5,190 nt of DNA, taken from NCBI GenBank assembly GCA_038200385.1, contig JBBPYA010000173.1, forward strand, positions 1-5,190, written 5' to 3'. The notes under the pieces are model-generated. The model saw nothing but the letters and a program-made list of their open reading frames with translations. It did no database searches and had not been told where the DNA came from. Source of the stretch: JBBPYA01 sp038200385. Lineage in GTDB: Bacteria > Actinomycetota > Actinomycetes > Mycobacteriales > Geodermatophilaceae. Below, piece by piece: positions 3,673-5,190 of the stretch (its first letter is position 1; each line of letters begins with the position of its first letter). The position numbers and the translations under genes were made by a program.

Positions 3673-5190
3673 GTGCCGGCCGACTACCGCGTCGACGCCG
3701 TTCGGCTGCTGCGGGCCGCCCAGTCGGGGCAGGCCGACGTCGCCCTGCGCGCCGCGGAATCCCGGCTGTCCCGTCACGGGACCGCCGGTCGCCTCCCCCC
3801 GGCCGGAGTGGCTGCGGCCTCGCTGCACCACGTGCGGGGAGTCGCGCTGCACAACCTCGGCGATCACGCCGGCGCGTTCGCGGCGAGCCAGGCGGTGCGG
3901 GAGGCCGCGGAGAGCTGCGGCGACAGTTCCTGGCTCTCGATCGGGCGATCCTTCGGCGTGCTGCAGACGATCGTCCAGGACGAACCACAGGAGGATCTGG
4001 AGGCTCCCGACTCGTTGCTGCACGAGTTGGCGTGGGCCGAGTCGGACCTGGCGGCCGGCGGGCACGAACCGTTCTCCCTGACGACCGGCCGGACCAGCCT
4101 GGGTCGCTGCTATCTGCTGCTGCGGTTGTACGAACTGGCGCTGCCACACTTCCTGGCCGCCGCCGACGTCGCCGCCGCCACACCGGACCTGCTCTTCGTC
4201 ACCCGGATGACCGGCCAGCTGAACCTCGCGGTGTTGCACCTGGAGTGGTCGATGGACCTGCGCTGCATCGGCGACGACGACTCCGCAGCGTCCCAGCGGG
4301 CCTCGGCGTACCGGCACTCCCGGCTGGCCCTGCAGCAGCCGGCCCGGGCGGACACCGTCGCCTACCGGGCGAAGGCGCGGTTGCTGGCAGCCTGCGCGGC
4401 CGGTGAGTGGATGCAGCCACGGTCGGCCATCGCGGAGTTGCGGGCCGCCGCGGCCGCGCTCGTGGGCCATGGCCAGCCCGGGGACCCGGCGCTGGCCTTG
4501 ATGTTCGAGGCGCGTACGACGTTCCTGGCCGGGGATCGGGTCGGGGCAAGCGCCGTGGCGGCGGAGGCCTTCGCGGCGCTGCCGCCCAATGCCGGCCAGA
4601 CCCGGACCGCGGCCGTGCTGCACGCGCGGGCCGAGATCCAGGCCGGGGACTCGGCGCCGCATTCGGACCTGCTCGCCTACAACGAGCACCTCGCGGCCGC
4701 AATGTGGCGGCAGCGGCTGCGCTCGGTCGCCGCCGCGAGATCGATGCAGGGTTTCGTGCGGTCGGTCCTGGAACAGGAGACGATCCGCGCGCTGGCGTTC
4801 ACCGATGCCCTGACCGGGATCGGCAGCCGGCACGCGTACGAGGCGAGAGTGGCCGAACTGACCGCCCGCGCCGACGGGCAGGTCGCTCTGGTCGTGATCG
4901 ACGTGGACGACCTCAAGGCCACCAACGATCTCGGTGGGCATGCCGCGGGAGACCAGGTGCTGCAGCGGGTCGCCGACCTGCTGACCGAGCACGTCCGGGT
5001 CGAGGACCTCGTCGCCCGTCTCGGCGGCGACGAGTTTGTGATCCTCAGCCCCGGTGTCGAGGCCGAGGCGGCGGCCGCCGTCGGAGAGCGCGTCGTCAGC
5101 GCGGTGCCCGCGGCCATGCCCGGGATGGCCTCGGTGAGCGTCGGGGTGGCCTGCGGCCCGGCCAGTGACGCCCCCGCGGTCCTGCGCAAG
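3673..5190 (+). CDS. TPR-like sensor/GGDEF diguanylate cyclase, 3' end cut by the window
   Basis: 506 codons are present, with no stop before the right edge. The product should condense two GTP into cyclic di-GMP. Residues 1-345 are helical, with TPR-like pairs (about 48-80, with GVALHNLGDHAGAF at 56-69; about 140-170, with LGRCYLLLRLYELALPHF at 143-160). No membrane segment or signal peptide is seen, so it is probably cytosolic. Residues 345-376 look like a signalling helix leading into DALTGIGSR (378-386). By alignment with PleD the GGDEF domain has all key residues: metal site Asp410 and Asp453, Lys415, guanine-contacting Asn418 and Asp427, and GGDEF at 451-455. RVED at 442-445, five residues before GGDEF, is an intact I-site for product inhibition. 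About 20-30 residues of the domain should lie past the edge; an additional domain there cannot be excluded. The GTG at 3673 follows GGGGGG after three bases, a weak ribosome site, and is the first plausible in-frame start after the promoter. The ligand of the TPR-like region is unknown. Confidence 0.96.
   Translation, partial: MPADYRVDAVRLLRAAQSGQADVALRAAESRLSRHGTAGRLPPAGVAAASLHHVRGVALHNLGDHAGAFAASQAVREAAESCGDSSWLSIGRSFGVLQTIVQDEPQEDLEAPDSLLHELAWAESDLAAGGHEPFSLTTGRTSLGRCYLLLRLYELALPHFLAAADVAAATPDLLFVTRMTGQLNLAVLHLEWSMDLRCIGDDDSAASQRASAYRHSRLALQQPARADTVAYRAKARLLAACAAGEWMQPRSAIAELRAAAAALVGHGQPGDPALALMFEARTTFLAGDRVGASAVAAEAFAALPPNAGQTRTAAVLHARAEIQAGDSAPHSDLLAYNEHLAAAMWRQRLRSVAAARSMQGFVRSVLEQETIRALAFTDALTGIGSRHAYEARVAELTARADGQVALVVIDVDDLKATNDLGGHAAGDQVLQRVADLLTEHVRVEDLVARLGGDEFVILSPGVEAEAAAAVGERVVSAVPAAMPGMASVSVGVACGPASDAPAVLRK

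Noticed and set aside
2699..4081. A 460-codon forward open frame opposite the eis-like gene
   Set aside because: It is antisense to a clear Eis-family gene, has no recognisable domain, and continues through the divergent intergenic region.
3373..4992. A 539-codon open frame on the reverse strand opposite the GGDEF gene
   Set aside because: It is a product of GC-rich codon use in the opposing real gene, has low-complexity Arg/Gly/Pro composition and no motifs, and it crosses the promoter region and the start of the eis-like gene.
4407..5168. A 253-codon forward frame within the GGDEF gene
   Set aside because: It is out of phase with the frame that encodes the complete GGDEF and I-site motifs and is Arg/Gly-rich noise.
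1..5190. Mobile element, CRISPR array, tRNA, toxin-antitoxin or phage-defence system
   Set aside because: No transposase, integrase, terminal repeats, spaced direct repeats, tRNA-like fold or defence motifs were seen; all six genes fit ordinary chromosomal families or a small hypothetical.

Overview
The window is very GC-rich, with G/C-dominated third codon positions and GTG starts in five of six genes. This points to a high-GC actinomycete. The rpiB and nei products resemble the Mycobacterium tuberculosis Rv2465c/Rv2464c pair, and the order rpiB then nei matches that genome. The exact genus cannot be read from the sequence; a Micromonosporaceae-like or related actinomycete is a guess.

Layout, left to right: (1) 1-179, no supportable gene, with GC-rich stem-loops just before rpiB. 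(2) 180-647 (+), rpiB, ribose-5-phosphate isomerase B of the Glu-base type. (3) 658-966 (-), a 102-residue hypothetical protein, convergent with rpiB and divergent from nei with only 28 bp between the two start codons. (4) 995-1804 (+), a Fpg/Nei-family DNA glycosylase with all catalytic and zinc-finger residues, whose 3' end overlaps the next gene tail to tail by 38 bp. (5) 1767-2237 (-), a DUF6941-like protein. (6) 2282-3520 (-), an Eis-family GNAT acetyltransferase, 44 bp upstream of and probably co-transcribed with the DUF6941-like gene. (7) 3521-3672, a divergent regulatory region with a good -10 box facing right and an inverted repeat abutting the eis-like start. (8) 3673 to the right edge (+), a soluble TPR-like/GGDEF diguanylate cyclase with intact active site and intact inhibitory I-site, cut off by the window end.

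The genes do not form one pathway. rpiB (pentose phosphate pathway) and nei (base-excision repair) form a conserved actinobacterial neighbourhood. The eis-like/DUF6941-like pair and the diguanylate cyclase are transcribed away from a shared control region, so co-regulation is possible but unproven. I see no mobile element, CRISPR array, tRNA, rRNA or clear new system. The least understood items are the 102-residue protein paired head to head with the glycosylase, the DUF6941-like protein, and the N-terminal sensor region of the cyclase.
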